From contig NZ_BMHK01000019.1 in NCBI RefSeq assembly GCF_014640675.1, forward strand, positions 1 through 64,000: DNA of 64,000 nt, read 5' to 3'. Of this stretch, positions 63,035-64,000 are shown piece after piece. The notes below the pieces were generated by a model, which made no database searches, was not told where the DNA came from, and worked only from the letters and a program-made list of their open reading frames with translations. The stretch comes from Novosphingobium endophyticum (lineage in GTDB: Bacteria > Pseudomonadota > Alphaproteobacteria > Sphingomonadales > Sphingomonadaceae). Both the position numbers and the translations under genes were made by a program. Each line of letters starts with the position of its first letter. Position 1 is the first letter of the stretch.

Positions 63035-64000
63035 ATGGACTACACTTCTGAGCTGACAGAGCGTGACGCCGTGCACTCGCACGAGGATGGTGACGTCACC
63101 GCCAGCCCGGCATCGGCCCCGGCATCAGCCCCGGCATCAACCATTGTCGAACCCTTCGGCAAAGTGGCCGCTCTTGCCTATAGCCAATGGGAAACGCTGC
63201 GCGGCGAAGCGGAACTGCCGACCATCTCGCACAGTCATCGTTCGGAGTCGCGGCTCTTCACGCCGAACTGCGTGCAGGTGGTATGGGACGAACAGGTTTC
63301 GGTACCGACGATATCCTATCTGGGCAAAGACCTTGCCCAACGGCTTGCCTCGCTATCGGGCGCCGCCTGGCCGAACCTGCCGATCGAAAGCCCGCTCGTC
63401 GTGCTGCTGCATGACGTCTCGCTGCGGGCCATCCGCCTAAAGGACGCGATGGAGTTCGACGAGCAGATCATCGACAGCGATGGCCAGGTCAGGGCCCTTC
63501 AGGGGATCGCCCTTCCCTTCGCCGGCGACGGTGCCGGAACATTCCTGGTCGATGTCCTGTTCAACCTCGACAGTCCCAGCCGGATAATCGCGGAGGCGGA
63601 GCAAAAGACCCGAAGTGCGCCGCCCCCGGAAGACGTTCTGCTGCTCGAACAGGAAATCGATCCGGAAGAGATGCCGCGCCCGGCGCAAACTCCGCCGCAA
63701 CAGCCCGTCCTCTTCGTCTGCGTCTCGGACGAAGACCGGCCCCCGGCCCGCCCTCCCGAACCCGAATTTCCGCGATCCATGGCGCGGGCGCTGGCCTTGT
63801 TCTCAAATGCGGCGCCATCCCCCACGAAAGGAAAGCGGGACGGCCGGACCGTCGACGTGCCGCTGCTTCTCACGGAAGCGCTGGAAGATGGCTCCGAACC
63901 GGAGGTCGAGCCGGTTCATGGGGCGGCATTCGCTGCCGGCGACCATCTTCTGCTGTCACTCCAGATCGCGCGAGATCGCGCCGCGGCGGCAAGCGGCAGC
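63035..64000 (+). CDS. Unknown protein, cut by the window edge
   Basis: Open from ATG 63035 to the edge (322 codons, no stop), so the C-terminus is missing. Residues about 23-36 are an imperfect ASPASAP repeat. Residues about 40-195 (LAYSQWETLRGEAELPTISH, VSVPTISYLGKDLAQRLASL, FLVDVLFNLDSPSRII) look like a PAS-like fold of the kind found in sphingomonad/Caulobacter proteins with WxxLRG text. The rest is acidic and Pro-rich, then helical. No motif assigns a function. I see no clear ribosome site at the ATG. Confidence 0.5.
   Translation, partial: MDYTSELTERDAVHSHEDGDVTASPASAPASAPASTIVEPFGKVAALAYSQWETLRGEAELPTISHSHRSESRLFTPNCVQVVWDEQVSVPTISYLGKDLAQRLASLSGAAWPNLPIESPLVVLLHDVSLRAIRLKDAMEFDEQIIDSDGQVRALQGIALPFAGDGAGTFLVDVLFNLDSPSRIIAEAEQKTRSAPPPEDVLLLEQEIDPEEMPRPAQTPPQQPVLFVCVSDEDRPPARPPEPEFPRSMARALALFSNAAPSPTKGKRDGRTVDVPLLLTEALEDGSEPEVEPVHGAAFAAGDHLLLSLQIARDRAAAASGS

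Noticed and set aside
1..64000. CRISPR arrays, tRNA or rRNA genes, integrase genes
   Set aside because: No regularly spaced repeats beyond the three short ones at 5460, no cloverleaf or rRNA sequence and no tyrosine/serine recombinase motif were recognised.

Overview
The window is GC-rich DNA of an alphaproteobacterium, most likely a sphingomonad (Novosphingobium/Sphingobium type). This is inferred from gene content: a CrtZ carotenoid hydroxylase, the F1Fo-ATPase zeta inhibitor (DUF1476), the CBP3-like cytochrome bc1 chaperone next to DUF177 and BamE, a BolA-Grx4 pair, SufE, an FAH-type oxidative pentose pathway and tandem DUF4139 proteins. No rRNA, tRNA or CRISPR array was seen. Family names come from recognising motifs by eye, not from searches.

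Region 1 (about 1-9.6 kb) is a defence island. It opens with a complete Hachiman pair (hamA-hamB). Next come two divergent operons sharing a 178-bp control region. Leftward are a ComF-like phosphoribosyltransferase and a SLOG (YspA-like) nucleotide-binding domain fused to an antitoxin-type HTH. Rightward are an SF2 helicase carrying an N-terminal MerR/excisionase-type HTH and two small proteins, one with a probable zinc site. An intact 1345-bp IS5-family element, with a perfect CTAA target duplication, sits in the last codons of the helicase gene and separates it from its small partners.

Region 2 (about 10-18.5 kb) looks like ordinary or lightly accessory DNA: two tandem secreted DUF4139 proteins, a LysR regulator divergent from a cupin and a DHA2-type MFS exporter, an unknown protein with a glyoxalase-related N-terminus, and a TPR protein.

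Region 3 (18.6-32.4 kb) is a second block of DNA-targeting genes. It holds an AAA_13/RloC-like ATPase with a CxxC hook followed by a DUF3223 protein with an HNH-like Cys/His motif (a Septu-like arrangement). A YhaO/YhaN (SbcD/SbcC-like) pair follows. Divergent from it is a 1644-residue protein combining a NERD nuclease, a pseudokinase, a complete Ser/Thr-kinase domain and an SF1 (UPF1/COG1112-like) helicase, overlapping a 488-residue unknown partner. This is the best candidate for an undescribed system. An AT-rich, gene-poor gap (32.4-33.2 kb) ends the block.

Region 4 (33.2-40.8 kb) is a divergent sugar-acid cluster: IlvD/Edd-type aldonate dehydratase and periplasmic aldose 1-epimerase to the left, with the FadR-type GntR regulator; ketoglutarate-semialdehyde dehydrogenase, AraD1-family dehydratase and a Gfo/Idh aldose dehydrogenase to the right. 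Together they would take L-arabinose or D-xylose (possibly D-galactose) to 2-oxoglutarate. Two similar 11-bp FadR-family operator candidates lie in front of the two arms.

Region 5 (41-64 kb) is housekeeping: SurE-like nucleotidase, IF-1, cold-shock protein, BamE, cytochrome bc1 chaperone, DUF177, NAD synthetase with PncC-type amidase, SufE, fatty-acid/sterol hydroxylases, leuC-(small membrane protein)-leuD, DUF1476, BolA, Grx4, NUDIX, MFS, two overlapping c-di-GMP enzymes, an SBF-type transporter, an Lrp regulator divergent from a leucine/phenylalanine dehydrogenase, and a truncated gene at the right edge.
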